Counted from the first letter of the stretch, positions 1-9,449 are shown. The stretch is 64,000 bases of DNA from Rhodovulum marinum (GCF_004343075.1 NZ_SLXP01000004.1:1-64000), one strand, 5' to 3'. Numbers and translations are program-made. Notes: a model not told the origin generated them from the letters alone.

Positions 1-1802
1 ACCGTCGCGTTGAAATCATGCCGCAACTGCTCGTAATCCTCCGGGAATGGCTTCTCCAGGGACTCCGACAAATCCCCCGCAGACAGGCGCTGCAGCGCAT
101 CGGCCAGGCGGGTGACCACGTCATGCTGCGCCGCGGCATGGGCGCGACGCTCCTCTTCGGTGGCGCGTTCGTGCTCTTGCATGCGTTCGCGTTCGATCAG
201 GCCCTCGCGAAAGACCCCAAGCGCGGTTGCCATGCGGCCGATTTCGCCGCCCGAGATGTGGAACCCGGTGATCGGTGCGAGATCGCCTTTCGACAGCCGT
301 TCGGTCACGCGGACCAGGCGCCCCATGGGCCGCAGGATGAAAAGCCAGGTGAAAAGCGGTGCGGCCACCACCAGGGCAAGGCTGCCCAGCGCGACCATGC
401 GCAGCTGGTCTTCGGCGCGGTCGGCATCGGCAAGAACCGCGTCGCCCGCTTCGGCTGCCGCCAAGAGCGCGGCATCGCCATGGGCGACGGCGGCGTCGCC
501 GATCCGGCGCAACTGCTCATAGGCCGCGACCGAGGTTCGTTCCGCCCGTGCCTGCGCCGCCAGCATGTCGGCGCGGGTCGCCACGATCCCGGTTTCGGGC
601 GCGGCGAAGGCCAGGATGCCCTCGACGATAACGCCCAGCTCGTCGGTCATGTAAATCTCGGCCGCCAGGTTGCGCAGGGCCTCGGCGGCGGCGTCCAGTT
701 CGGCCTGGGCGGCGGCCGCGGTATCGAGGTTGCGCACGGTTGCCCCCAGAAAGGCGGTCGCGACGACCGTTTCCACCGCAAGTTCCATGCGGGCGGCGTC
801 GCGAATGAACTTCATCTCGTTGTCGATCAGCCGCACGACGGCTTCGCTGTTGAAGGTCGCGGTATCCTCGGCGCCGATCATCAGGTTGTAGGTCAGCTCG
901 TCGATCGCGTAGGTCAGCGCGGTTTCGCTCTTGTCGCGCAAAACCATCAGCCGGTCCATGAACCCCGCGCGCGCGCGAAAGCCCTGTCGGCTGGCCTCGG
1001 CGAAGACGGCGCGGGTTTCGACCAGGGTCGGCAGTTGATCGGGGATCGCGTCGCGTTCCTCAAGCTCGGCGAGGATCGCGTCGAACTCTCCGAGGCTTGC
1101 TTCGGCGATGCCGCGCAGCCGTTCGGCCAGCCCGTCATCCACCGTCTCGGCCAGCGCGATCGCGATACCGCTGAGCAGGTTGATCTCGCTGCGGGCCCGC
1201 AGGACAAGCGCCGTCGCGGCGAAATCGTAGTCCATCAAGGCGGTCAGCGTGTCGGTCACCGCCTGCACGGTCTGTTCGCCGGCCAGCTCCATGTCATAGG
1301 CCGCATCATCGGACATCTGCACCAGCAGGTCGCGCGCCTGTTGCGACAGGTCACGGAAACCGGCGATGGTCTGGTCCAGCTGGGCATCGCGGGCAAAGCG
1401 GTCGGACAGGGCCGCGCGCATGTCGCCTGCCTCGGTCTCCAGCTTGGCCAGCAGCGGCCGCATCGCCGCCGCCGATGCCTCGGGCAGGCCGTTCATCCCC
1501 TCTTCGAGATAGGCTTTTTCGTCATGGAACCGCGCAAGCCCCGCCTCGACGCCCGCGGGCGTGCCGGCGAGCAGCATCTCGGACAGGGCATCGCGGATGC
1601 CGCCGGTATGCTCGATCACGGTGACGCTGTGGCGCAGGCCCGGAAGCTGTTCGCCGAGCAGCGTGTTGAGCGAGGCCGAGAGCGTGTTGAACACCATCAA
1701 CCCGATCAGAACGGCAGCGCCTGCCATGGCCCCCATGGCGGCCATGGAAATGGAGATCTTGATAGCGATGCTTCCAAAGAGGAAGGACACGAGTCGGCGC
1801 AT
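1..1802 (-). CDS. Methyl-accepting chemotaxis protein, C-terminus beyond the window
   Basis: About 600 residues are visible. An N-terminal membrane segment (about residues 12-38) precedes a long helical periplasmic domain (about 40-465). A second membrane segment (about 467-492) ends in LRPMGRLVRVTERLS, the start of a HAMP domain, and a second HAMP-like stretch (LQRLSAGDLSESLEKPFPED) follows at the edge. This is the architecture of a chemoreceptor; the methylation helices and kinase-control tip would lie outside the window. The start at 1802 has a GGGAGG ribosome-binding site a few bases upstream. The gene begins 63 bp after a solute-binding protein gene on the same strand, so the two are probably cotranscribed. 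A HAMP-containing sensor kinase is a less likely alternative because the receptor tip cannot be seen. Confidence 0.8.
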   Translation of the reverse strand, partial: MRRLVSFLFGSIAIKISISMAAMGAMAGAAVLIGLMVFNTLSASLNTLLGEQLPGLRHSVTVIEHTGGIRDALSEMLLAGTPAGVEAGLARFHDEKAYLEEGMNGLPEASAAAMRPLLAKLETEAGDMRAALSDRFARDAQLDQTIAGFRDLSQQARDLLVQMSDDAAYDMELAGEQTVQAVTDTLTALMDYDFAATALVLRARSEINLLSGIAIALAETVDDGLAERLRGIAEASLGEFDAILAELEERDAIPDQLPTLVETRAVFAEASRQGFRARAGFMDRLMVLRDKSETALTYAIDELTYNLMIGAEDTATFNSEAVVRLIDNEMKFIRDAARMELAVETVVATAFLGATVRNLDTAAAAQAELDAAAEALRNLAAEIYMTDELGVIVEGILAFAAPETGIVATRADMLAAQARAERTSVAAYEQLRRIGDAAVAHGDAALLAAAEAGDAVLADADRAEDQLRMVALGSLALVVAAPLFTWLFILRPMGRLVRVTERLSKGDLAPITGFHISGGEIGRMATALGVFREGLIERERMQEHERATEEERRAHAAAQHDVVTRLADALQRLSAGDLSESLEKPFPEDYEQLRHDFNAT

Positions 1803-1865
1803 GGAAGCCTCCCGCAGGTTTCAGGTTGTTGGCGGCGGGCGGTGCATACGCCCCGCCCGCCGGGT

Positions 1866-3034
1866 TCAGTCGGCGCCCCCCTCCGGGGTGGGCGGCAGGG
1901 CGGCGAACGTGCCGTCCCCGCCCAGGCGGACCAGGAACGCATCGTCCAGCCCCTGGTTGTCACCGGCGCCATAGGCGAGCGCGAGCCCGCCGAGGTTCAG
2001 TTCGCCCAGCCGGCCAAGAGCGGCCAGGAAATCCGCGCGGTCGAGCCAGGGTCCGGCATCGTCCAGTGCGGCCACGGCGAGCCGGCCTGCGAGATAGCCT
2101 TCGAGCGAGGCGAAGCCGGGTTCGGCCGCCGTGTCATAGGCGCCCAGCGCGGCGCGGTAGTCTGCGACCACGGCGCGGGTGTCGTCCCAAGGGGGCGGCA
2201 CGGCGCCCGCGACGACAATGCGGTCGGCGGCCTTGCCGAGTTCGGCGCTCAGCGCGATCGCGTCGGTATCGGACAGCCCGGCAAAGACCGGTGCGAAATC
2301 GAGCGAACCGGCAACCCGGATGAATTCGGCCGCGGGGGCGTGCCCGCCCAGCATCAGCACGGCATCCGGGTTGGCCCGGCGGATCGTCAGCAGCGCGACC
2401 TTGACCGCGGTGGTACCGTGCGCATAGCGGCCCTGGGCCACAGGTTCGAGGTCGTGGCGGCCCAGCGCGGACTTGACCGTCTTGAGCAATGCGCGCCCTT
2501 CCTCGCCGTTTTCGTAAAGCACGGCGATGCGCTTGACCCCTTGGGCGCCGGCCAGGTGCCCGGCTAGGGCACGGATTTCGGCCGCGTCGGTGGGGCGGAT
2601 GTTGATGACATTGCTGGCCCAGGGCGCGCGCAAGGTCTCGTCGCCGGTGGCCGGGCCGACAAAGGCCATGCCTGCCGCGCTGGCCAAAGGCTGCAGCGTG
2701 CGCGACGCGGCTGCGCCGACCGTGCCAATCACCGCGAGATGGTCGACCCGGCGATGACCGCGTCCATCCGTTCCACGGCACGGCCCGGATCGTTGCTGTC
2801 GCAATGGCTGTCCAGCCGGATCTTGCGGCCATGGACCCCGCCCTTGCCGTTCGCCTCTTCGAACGCGGCGAGAAGGCCAAGGCGTATCCCGGTGCCGAGT
2901 GCGGCGCCTTCGCCCTCAAGCGGGGCGATCTGGACAAACCGGATACTGTCGCGATCGACACCCTGGGCGGCATGCAGGGTCGCGGGAACAAGGCAATAGG
3001 CGGCTGCGAGAGCCAGAGTGGAAGATATGTGCAT
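1866..3034 (-). pseudogene. ABC-type solute-binding protein (LivK-like, type I fold) with an apparent frameshift
   Basis: The first reading frame (3034 down to 2729) has a signal peptide (MHISSTLALAAAYCLVPATLHA) and the N-lobe of a periplasmic binding protein of the branched-chain amino acid/amide family, ending in AVERMDAVIAG. Homology then continues in another frame (VDHLAVIGTVGAAASRTLQPL) to a stop at 1866. Adding one base in the CCC run at 2747-2749 (GGG on the coding strand) joins the halves into one protein of about 389 residues. Either the gene carries a one-base deletion or the assembly lost a base. No slippery heptamer is present at the junction. No permease or ATPase for this transporter type is adjacent. 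The downstream chemoreceptor suggests a ligand-presenting role. Confidence 0.75.
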
Positions 3035-3165
3035 CTGCGACTCTGCTTTTCAGGACGTGCTGGCAGACCTTGCGCCCGAACCCTTAACGGGGCCTTTCCC
3101 GCCGCGCGGGTCAAAGCTTAGGGTTAAGCGCAAAGTTTAGCGACCCGGGCCGGACGGGGGCGCTG

Positions 3166-3927
3166 TCAGCCGCGGTGGTAACCCAGCGAGGCCTCGAGCA
3201 GGCTTTGGGTATAGGGATGGCCGGGCCGCATCGCGCGCATTTCGTCCACGCCCATCACCTCGACGATCTCGCCCGCCCGCATCACTGCGATGCGTTCGCA
3301 CATATGCGCCACCACGGCCAGGTCGTGGGACACCATCAGGAAGGTCAGGTCGTGTTCGGTGCGCAGGTCGGTCAGCAGGTTCAGGATCTCGGCCTGCACC
3401 GACACGTCCAGCGCCGAGGTCGGTTCGTCCAGCAGCAGGATCGCGGGTTCAGGGGCCAGCGCGCGCGCGATGGCAACGCGCTGGCGCTGCCCGCCCGAAA
3501 GCTGGTGCGGGTAGCGAAAGCGGAAGGTCGGGCCAAGCCCGACATCGTCCAGCAGCCGTTCGATCCGCGGTTCGACATCACGAAAGCCATGCAGGTAAAG
3601 GGTTTCGGACAGGACCTGGTCGACCGACTGGCGCGGGTGAAGCGAGGCGTAAGGGTCCTGGAACACCATCTGCACGGTCTTGTAGAACGCCCTGTCGCGG
3701 CGCTTGCCGGGCGGCACGTCGCGCCCGTTCACCGCCATCCGGCCCGACCAGTGCGGCGCAAGGCCCGTCAGCGCGCGCATGATCGTCGACTTGCCCGAAC
3801 CGCTTTCGCCCACCAGCCCGAAGCTCTCTCCCGGGGCGACCTCGAAACTGGCCCCCCGGACGGCATCCACCCGGTCGCGCCCCTCGCCGAACCAGACATC
3901 GAGATCTTTGAAACTCAGCGCGCTCAT
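3166..3927 (-). CDS. Peptide ABC transporter ATP-binding protein (DppF/OppF-like)
   Basis: A 253-residue cytoplasmic ATPase that would power di- or oligopeptide import. Walker A is GESGSGKST (about 40-48), the Q-loop is FQDP (89-92), the signature is LSGGQ (143-147), Walker B is LLLDE (164-168) and the switch histidine is in VSHDL (H201). The C-terminal MRPGHPYTQSLLEA is typical of the oligopeptide/dipeptide ATPase subfamily. The ATG at 3927 overlaps the TGA of the preceding ATPase gene (ATGA), showing translational coupling. It is the last gene of the operon. Confidence 0.9.
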   Translation of the reverse strand: MSALSFKDLDVWFGEGRDRVDAVRGASFEVAPGESFGLVGESGSGKSTIMRALTGLAPHWSGRMAVNGRDVPPGKRRDRAFYKTVQMVFQDPYASLHPRQSVDQVLSETLYLHGFRDVEPRIERLLDDVGLGPTFRFRYPHQLSGGQRQRVAIARALAPEPAILLLDEPTSALDVSVQAEILNLLTDLRTEHDLTFLMVSHDLAVVAHMCERIAVMRAGEIVEVMGVDEMRAMRPGHPYTQSLLEASLGYHRG

Positions 3928-4778
3928 TCCGGCCCCACGCTCGGCGCCTCGGCCCAGGCCGGGTCGCGTTTCAACACCTCCAGCCGGCCTTGCGGCGCGT
4001 CGAACCGGGGCAGCGAATTCAGCAGGCCCCGGGTATAGGGATGCGTCGCCTCGTGCAGCCGCGCGGCATCGCAGGTTTCGACCACGCGCCCGGCATACAT
4101 GATCAGCACCCGGTCGCAGAATTGCGCCACGAGGTTCAAATCGTGGCTGATGAAGATCAGCCCCATGCCGCGATCCTGCACCAGCCGGTCGAGAATCTGC
4201 AGGACCTGCGCCTGCACCGACACGTCCAGCGCCGAGGTGGGTTCGTCTGCGATAAGCAACTCCGGGTCGGGGATCAGCATCATCGCGATCATGATCCGCT
4301 GGCCCATCCCCCCCGACATCTCGTGTGGATAGGCGCGCATCACGCGCTCGGCGTCGCGGATCGAGACCGCCTCCAGCATCTCGATGGCCTTGGCGCGCGC
4401 CTCGGCGCGGGTGCCCTTGGCGTGCAGGCGATAGGCCTCGATCAACTGGTCGCCCACGGTCATCACCGGGTTCAGCGAGAACTTGGGATCCTGCATCACC
4501 ATGGAAATCCGCTGGCCGCGCACCGCGCGCATCTCGACCTCGGATTTCTGCAACAGGTCCTCGCCATCCAGCTTGATATGGGCGGCCTCGACCTGCCCCG
4601 GCGCGCGGATCAGGCGCAGGATCGCACGGCCCGTCATCGACTTGCCGGACCCGCTTTCGCCCACGATGCCCAGCCGTTCGCGGCCCAGCCGGAACGACAC
4701 GCCCCGGACCGCGTCGAACTGGCCCTTGCGGGTGGGAAACCGGACCCACAGGTCCTTGACGTCCAGCAGGTCGGTCAT
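3924..4778 (-). CDS. Peptide ABC transporter ATP-binding protein (DppD/OppD-like)
   Basis: A 284-residue ATPase forming the heterodimeric motor with the next gene. Walker A GESGSGKS lies at about 40-47, the signature is MSGGMGQ, Walker B is LLIADEPTSALD, and the C-terminal TRGLLNSLPRF belongs to the peptide-transporter C-terminal extension. The start overlaps the permease stop as ATGA and the stop overlaps the next start in the same way, so all four membrane-complex genes are tightly coupled. The signature reads SGGM rather than SGGQ, which is common in the D-type subunits. Confidence 0.9.
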   Translation of the reverse strand: MTDLLDVKDLWVRFPTRKGQFDAVRGVSFRLGRERLGIVGESGSGKSMTGRAILRLIRAPGQVEAAHIKLDGEDLLQKSEVEMRAVRGQRISMVMQDPKFSLNPVMTVGDQLIEAYRLHAKGTRAEARAKAIEMLEAVSIRDAERVMRAYPHEMSGGMGQRIMIAMMLIPDPELLIADEPTSALDVSVQAQVLQILDRLVQDRGMGLIFISHDLNLVAQFCDRVLIMYAGRVVETCDAARLHEATHPYTRGLLNSLPRFDAPQGRLEVLKRDPAWAEAPSVGPE

Positions 4779-5683
4779 TTCTCGCTCTTCGGATCGAGGA
4801 CGTCGCGTAAGCCGTCGCCCAGCAGGTTGAACGCCAGCGACACGGTGAAGATCGCAAGCCCCGGCATGGTCGCGACCCACCAGTGATCGAGGATGAAACG
4901 CCGCCCCTCGGAAATCATCGCGCCCCATTCCGGGCTGGGCGGCTGCGCACCGAGGCCGAGGAAGCCGAGGCCCGCCGCGGCCAGGATGATGCCGGCCATG
5001 TCCAGCGTCACCCGCACGATCAGCGAGGAAATGCACAGCGGCCAGATATGTTTCGTGATGATCCGGAGCGGCCCCGCGCCCTGCAGGCGCACGGCACTGA
5101 TATAGTCGGAATTGCGGATCGTCAGCGTCTCGGCCCGGGCGATGCGGGCATAGGGCGGCCAGGCGGTCAGGGAAATGGCCAGCACCGCGTTCTCGATGCC
5201 CGCGCCCAGGGCCGCGACGAAGGCCAGCGCCAGAACCAGCCGGGGAAAGGCGAGGAAGATGTCGGTGATCCGCATCAGCACCATGTCGACCCAGCCGCCG
5301 ACATACCCCGCGACCGTGCCCACGATCAGCCCCGCCACGGGCGCGATCAGCGCCACCAGCGCAACGATATACAGCGTGATCCGCGAGCCGTAGATCAGCC
5401 GTGAAAGAATGTCCCGGCCCAGCGAGTCGGTGCCCAGCGAGTGGCCCTCGGTGCCCAGCGGCTGCAGCCGGTTCGCGAGGTCCTGGTAATAGGGGTCATG
5501 TGGGGCGATGACGGGCGCGAAGGCCGCGACCGCCAGCAGGAACACCAGGATGCCGAGCCCGAACATCGCCAGCGTGTTCGAACGGAAGGCCAGCCAGCCC
5601 TGGTAAAGCGCCGCGGCCCGTGCCTGCATCCGTGAATGCGGCGTGTCCGTCAGCAACCACTCGCGCCAGGCCGTCCCGCTCAT
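4775..5683 (-). CDS. Peptide ABC transporter permease (DppC/OppC-like)
   Basis: A 302-residue inner-membrane protein. It has an N-terminal cytoplasmic tail, a first membrane segment around FGLGILVFLLAVAAFAPVIA, and the family hallmark GTDSLGRDILSRLIYGSR. The EAA-type coupling loop reads RIARAETLTIRNSDYISAVRLQGAGPLRII. The C-terminal GDGLRDVLDPK motif is typical of C-type permeases. The start at 5683 was chosen because it overlaps the upstream permease stop (ATGA) and places the tail at normal length. Confidence 0.92.
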   Translation of the reverse strand: MSGTAWREWLLTDTPHSRMQARAAALYQGWLAFRSNTLAMFGLGILVFLLAVAAFAPVIAPHDPYYQDLANRLQPLGTEGHSLGTDSLGRDILSRLIYGSRITLYIVALVALIAPVAGLIVGTVAGYVGGWVDMVLMRITDIFLAFPRLVLALAFVAALGAGIENAVLAISLTAWPPYARIARAETLTIRNSDYISAVRLQGAGPLRIITKHIWPLCISSLIVRVTLDMAGIILAAAGLGFLGLGAQPPSPEWGAMISEGRRFILDHWWVATMPGLAIFTVSLAFNLLGDGLRDVLDPKSEK

Positions 5684-6738
5684 TTCGCCCTCGGGTCGAG
5701 AAACTTGTACAGAAGGTCGGACGCCACGTTCAGCAGCACGAACACAAGGCCCACCACCACCGTGCCGCCCAGCACCGCGTTCATGTCCGCCGACAGAAGG
5801 GCGGTGGTGATATAGCTGCCGATGCCCGGCCAGGAAAAGATGATCTCGGTCAGCACCGATCCTTCCAGCAGGCCCGCATAGGATAGTGCGACCACGGTGA
5901 TCAGCTGCACCCGGATGTTGCGGAAGGCATGCCCCCAGATCACCGCCCATTCCGACATGCCCTTGACCCGCGCGGTGGTGACGTATTCGGCCGACAGTTG
6001 TTCCAGCATGAAGGACCGCGTCATCCTGCTGATATAGGCCAGCGAATAATAGCCCAGCAGCGCGGCGGGCAGCACGATATGGGACAGCGCATCGCGGAAC
6101 ACCGTCCAGTTCCCGTCAAGCGCCGAGTCGACCAGGATCATCCCCGTCACCGGCGGCACCATGTCGGCATAAAAGATCGACACCCGGCCCGGGCCCCCGA
6201 CCCAGCCGAGGATGCCGTAAAAGATCAGCAGGCCCATCAGCCCCAGCCAGAAGATCGGCATCGAATAGCCGACCAGCGCCACGACGCGCGCGATCTGGTC
6301 GATCCAGCTGCCGCGCCGGACCGCGGCCACGACGCCCAGCGGCACGCCGAAGGCGACGCCGATCACCGTGCCCAGCGTGGCCAGTTCCAGCGTTGCGGGA
6401 AACACGCGCGCGATGTCCTCGGCCACCGGGCGGGCGGTAAGGATCGACATGCCGAAATCGCCCCGAACCACGTCGCCGAGATAGATCGCGAATTGCACGA
6501 TCAGCGGCCGGTCGAGACCGAGCCGTTCATAGACCTGCTGGTAGACCTCGGCCGAGGCGCGGTCGCCCACGATCGCCAGCACCGGGTCGACCGGCATCAC
6601 GCGGCCGATCATGAAGGTCACGAAAAGCAGCCCCAGCATGGTGACAGCGATCGAACCGACCGTCACGCCCGAACGCAGCAGCCAGCGCGGGAAGAGCGCC
6701 CGGGGGCGCCCTTCGGTCTTTCGGTCGGCCACCGCCAC
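5680..6738 (-). CDS. Peptide ABC transporter permease (DppB/OppB-like)
   Basis: A 352-residue inner-membrane permease of the B type. The N-terminal segment has the family pattern MLGLLFVTFMIGRVMPVDP, and the large periplasmic loop reads RLGLDRPLIVQFAIYLGDVVRGDFG. The coupling loop is EYVTTARVKGMSEWAVIWGHAFRN, and the C-terminus shows NVASDLLYKFLDPR. The frame opens with GTG at 6738, directly after the TAG of the binding-protein gene. A second in-frame GTG at 6732 is an alternative start. Partner of the C-type permease that follows with a 4-bp overlap. Confidence 0.92.
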   Translation of the reverse strand: MAVADRKTEGRPRALFPRWLLRSGVTVGSIAVTMLGLLFVTFMIGRVMPVDPVLAIVGDRASAEVYQQVYERLGLDRPLIVQFAIYLGDVVRGDFGMSILTARPVAEDIARVFPATLELATLGTVIGVAFGVPLGVVAAVRRGSWIDQIARVVALVGYSMPIFWLGLMGLLIFYGILGWVGGPGRVSIFYADMVPPVTGMILVDSALDGNWTVFRDALSHIVLPAALLGYYSLAYISRMTRSFMLEQLSAEYVTTARVKGMSEWAVIWGHAFRNIRVQLITVVALSYAGLLEGSVLTEIIFSWPGIGSYITTALLSADMNAVLGGTVVVGLVFVLLNVASDLLYKFLDPRAK

Positions 6739-8334
6739 CTACTTGGTCACTTCCCAGTAGGCCGCGTCCATGATCGCCTGTCCGGTGGTGAAATTCGCCA
6801 CGTTCTCGGACATCGCCGATTGTTCGATGTTCTGGAACATGATGGCGAAGGGCGACGTTTCGCGGAACTCGGCCTGGATGTCGCGATACATCTGTGCGCG
6901 GGTCTCGGTGTCGTTCTCGACGACGGCGGCGTCCACCTTCTCGGTCAGACCGGCGGCATCCCAGCTGTTGCGCCAGGCCAGGACACCGGTCAGCTGCGCT
7001 TCGTCCGAGTTGTCGGCGTTCCACGCGAAAGTCGAGGCGTTGGTCTGCGGGTCGGGATAATCCGGGCCCCAGGTGCCGAGATAGACGTCGAGTTCGCGCG
7101 CGCGATAGCGCCCGAGGATCTGCGCGCCGGTGCCCACCGTGATGTTCAGCTTGACGCCCGCCTGGGCAAAGGTGTTCTGCAGCGACTGGGCGATCTCCAT
7201 CCGGTCCTGCACCTCGCGCACGCCGATCTCCAGTTCCAACCCCTCGACGCCGGCCTCGGCCAGCAGCGCCTTGGCCTTCTCGATATCCAGCGAGAACGGG
7301 TTCTCGTCGACCGAGCCCAGGTAGGACCGGGGCAGGAAGTTCTGCTGGACCGTATACTGCCCCTTGAGGAAGCTGTTCGCCATGCCCTCATAGTCGACCA
7401 TGTACTTGAACGCCTGCCGGACCTCGGGCTTGGCCAGTTCCGGCACCTTCTGGTTCAGCGAGAAATACATCAGGTAGCCTTTCAGCTCTTCCTGGATCTT
7501 CACGCCGTCCCGACCCGACACCCCGGCAATATCCTCGGGGTTCAGATTGCGCGCGATGTCGATGTCGCCGCGTTCCAGCAACAGGCGCTGGGTCGCGCTT
7601 TCCTGGACGTGGCGGACGACGACGCGCTCCATTGCGGGGGCGCCTTCGTGAAAGTCGGGATTGGCCGCGAGCGTCACGCTCTCGTTCGGCTTCCAGCTGA
7701 CCAGCCGATAGGCGCCCGACCCGGCCGAATGGGTCGACAGCCAGGCGTTGCCCATGTCGCCGTTCTGTTCGTTCGCCATCACCGTCTGCATGTCGACGAT
7801 CGAACCGATATTGGCGGTCAGGCAGTTCAGCACGAAGGAGGTCGCGTAGGCCTTGTCGGTGGTCAGCTTCAGCTTGCCGTCCTCGACGCGGATCATCTCG
7901 TCCACGTTGTCGGCGGTCAGGCCGAACTGGGTCAGGATGAACGAGGGGTTCAGGTTCAGCTTGACCGCGCGGCGCAACGAGAAGGCGGCATCCTCGGCGG
8001 TCACCGGGTTGCCGGATTCGAAGTTCACGCCCTCGCGCATGGTGAAGGTGATGGTGCGGCCGTCCTCGCTGACCTCCCAGCTTTCGGCAAGATCCGGCTG
8101 AAAGCCCGCCTCCAGGTTCAGCGGATCGAAATTGACCAGCTTTCCATAAAGGTTGCGGATCACGTCGCCGCCCGAGAACTCGAAGCTCTGCGCCGGGTCA
8201 AGCGAGGTGATGTCGTCGATCCGGGTCGCGATCACCAGCATGTTGGCCGGCGTCTCGGCCCAGCCGGGCATCGCGGTCAGCGCGACGCTCAGGCCCAGCG
8301 CGGCGCCTGACATCAGCTTGGAAAATGCGTTCAT
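6739..8334 (-). CDS. Periplasmic dipeptide/oligopeptide-binding protein (SBP family 5)
   Basis: A 531-residue extracytoplasmic binding protein that delivers peptides to the permease pair downstream. A signal peptide is visible at the start (MNAFSKLMSGAALGLSVALT, cleaved near PGWAE). The family 5 motif is TITFTMREGVNFESGNPVTAEDAAFSLRR (shown here in part: FTMREGVNFESGNPVTAED). The C-lobe has GTWGPDYPDPQTNASTF. The start at 8334 has a strong AGGAGAGGA ribosome-binding site, so the longer open frame upstream of it is not used. The dipeptidase gene lies 53 bp upstream on the same strand. Ligand class is inferred from the neighbouring dipeptidase. Confidence 0.9.
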   Translation of the reverse strand: MNAFSKLMSGAALGLSVALTAMPGWAETPANMLVIATRIDDITSLDPAQSFEFSGGDVIRNLYGKLVNFDPLNLEAGFQPDLAESWEVSEDGRTITFTMREGVNFESGNPVTAEDAAFSLRRAVKLNLNPSFILTQFGLTADNVDEMIRVEDGKLKLTTDKAYATSFVLNCLTANIGSIVDMQTVMANEQNGDMGNAWLSTHSAGSGAYRLVSWKPNESVTLAANPDFHEGAPAMERVVVRHVQESATQRLLLERGDIDIARNLNPEDIAGVSGRDGVKIQEELKGYLMYFSLNQKVPELAKPEVRQAFKYMVDYEGMANSFLKGQYTVQQNFLPRSYLGSVDENPFSLDIEKAKALLAEAGVEGLELEIGVREVQDRMEIAQSLQNTFAQAGVKLNITVGTGAQILGRYRARELDVYLGTWGPDYPDPQTNASTFAWNADNSDEAQLTGVLAWRNSWDAAGLTEKVDAAVVENDTETRAQMYRDIQAEFRETSPFAIMFQNIEQSAMSENVANFTTGQAIMDAAYWEVTK

Positions 8335-8387
8335 CTTGTCAGTCCTCTCCTGTTGTTGTCCGTGTTCGGGCGCGGCCCGGGGGTCTT

Positions 8388-9449
8388 TCACTGCCCCCAG
8401 GTCTTTTCGAGCACCCGCAACCAGTTGCCGTGGCACAGCCTTTCGATCAGCTCTGCCCCGTATCCGTGATCGGCCATCGCTTGCCGCAGCGCGGGCAGGC
8501 CGGCCGCCGTGCCGATCCCAAAGGGGATCAGCGCCCCGTCGAAATCCGATCCCAGCCCCACGCGCGTCTCGCCCAGGCGATGCAGCAGATGGTCGAGATG
8601 GCGCAGCATGTCGTCAAGCCCGGTATCGACCATCCGGCCGTCCGGGCGCAGGAAGGCAACCGCAAAGTTCAGCCCGACCATGCCGTCGCTTGCCGCAATG
8701 GCGTCAAGTTGGGCATCGGTCAGGTTGCGTGCCTGCGGCGTGATCGCATGTGCATTCGAATGGGTGGCGACCAGCGGCGCGGCGGAATGCTTCGCCACGT
8801 CCCAGAATCCGGCCATGTTCAGGTGCGACAGGTCGATCAGGATACCCAGATCGTTGCACCGTTTGACCAGGTCGATCCCGTCCTCGCTCAGCCCGCCGCC
8901 GATATCGGCATCCGACGGATAGCGAAACGGCACACCCTCGCCATAGATCGTCGGCCGGCTCCAGACCGGGCCAAGCGAGCGCAGCCCCGCCTTGTAAAGC
9001 ACGTCCAGCACGTGGAATTCCGGGTCGATCGCCTCGGCGCCCTCCATGTGCAGGATCGCCGCCAGCCTGCCTTCGGCCATGCAGGCGCGGATATCGGCCG
9101 CCGTGCGACAGACCTTCAGCGCGCCCAGTTCCTCCAGCCGGAACAGCGTCGCGGCCTGGGTCAGCGCCACGGGCAGCGCGTCTTCCCACTCGATGGGGCT
9201 GGGCAGGGGCAGGCTGTAGCTTGCCTGGCTCATCTGCCCGGTCTTGTCGTCAAGGTCGATATCGTCCGAGGGCACGAAGATCGCGAAGAACCCGCCGGCA
9301 AATCCCCCCGCGCGCGCCTTGGGCAGGTCGAGATGACCCTCGTGGTCGGTCAGGAACCGGTCGGCGGCGACAGGGCCGCCGGCGCGGAACAGTTTCAGAA
9401 GAACATCGTTATGGCCGTCGAAAACGGCCGGTTCCGTCGGCAGCGTCAC
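8388..9449 (-). CDS. Membrane-dipeptidase-like M19 peptidase
   Basis: A zinc dipeptidase of the renal dipeptidase family, about 353 residues. Metal-binding motifs are visible: DGHND near the N-terminus, HMEGAEAI (bridging glutamate), SHLN and ATHSNAHA (histidines), and GLGSDFDG near the C-terminus. No clear signal peptide is present, so it probably works in the cytoplasm. It heads the peptide-uptake operon and would hydrolyse imported dipeptides. The GTG at 9449 is preferred because a GGGGA ribosome-binding site precedes it; a TTG at 9470 in the same frame is the alternative. Confidence 0.88.
   Translation of the reverse strand: MTLPTEPAVFDGHNDVLLKLFRAGGPVAADRFLTDHEGHLDLPKARAGGFAGGFFAIFVPSDDIDLDDKTGQMSQASYSLPLPSPIEWEDALPVALTQAATLFRLEELGALKVCRTAADIRACMAEGRLAAILHMEGAEAIDPEFHVLDVLYKAGLRSLGPVWSRPTIYGEGVPFRYPSDADIGGGLSEDGIDLVKRCNDLGILIDLSHLNMAGFWDVAKHSAAPLVATHSNAHAITPQARNLTDAQLDAIAASDGMVGLNFAVAFLRPDGRMVDTGLDDMLRHLDHLLHRLGETRVGLGSDFDGALIPFGIGTAAGLPALRQAMADHGYGAELIERLCHGNWLRVLEKTWGQ

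Noticed and set aside
18-2567. An 849-codon open frame on the plus strand.
   Set aside because: It is antisense to the chemoreceptor and binding-protein genes, has no ribosome-binding site and a composition rich in Gly, Arg, Gln and His, as expected of GC-rich shadow frames.
2729-2760. Programmed ribosomal frameshifting in the binding-protein gene.
   Set aside because: There is no slippery heptamer and no downstream structure I can see; an indel in the C run explains the break more simply.
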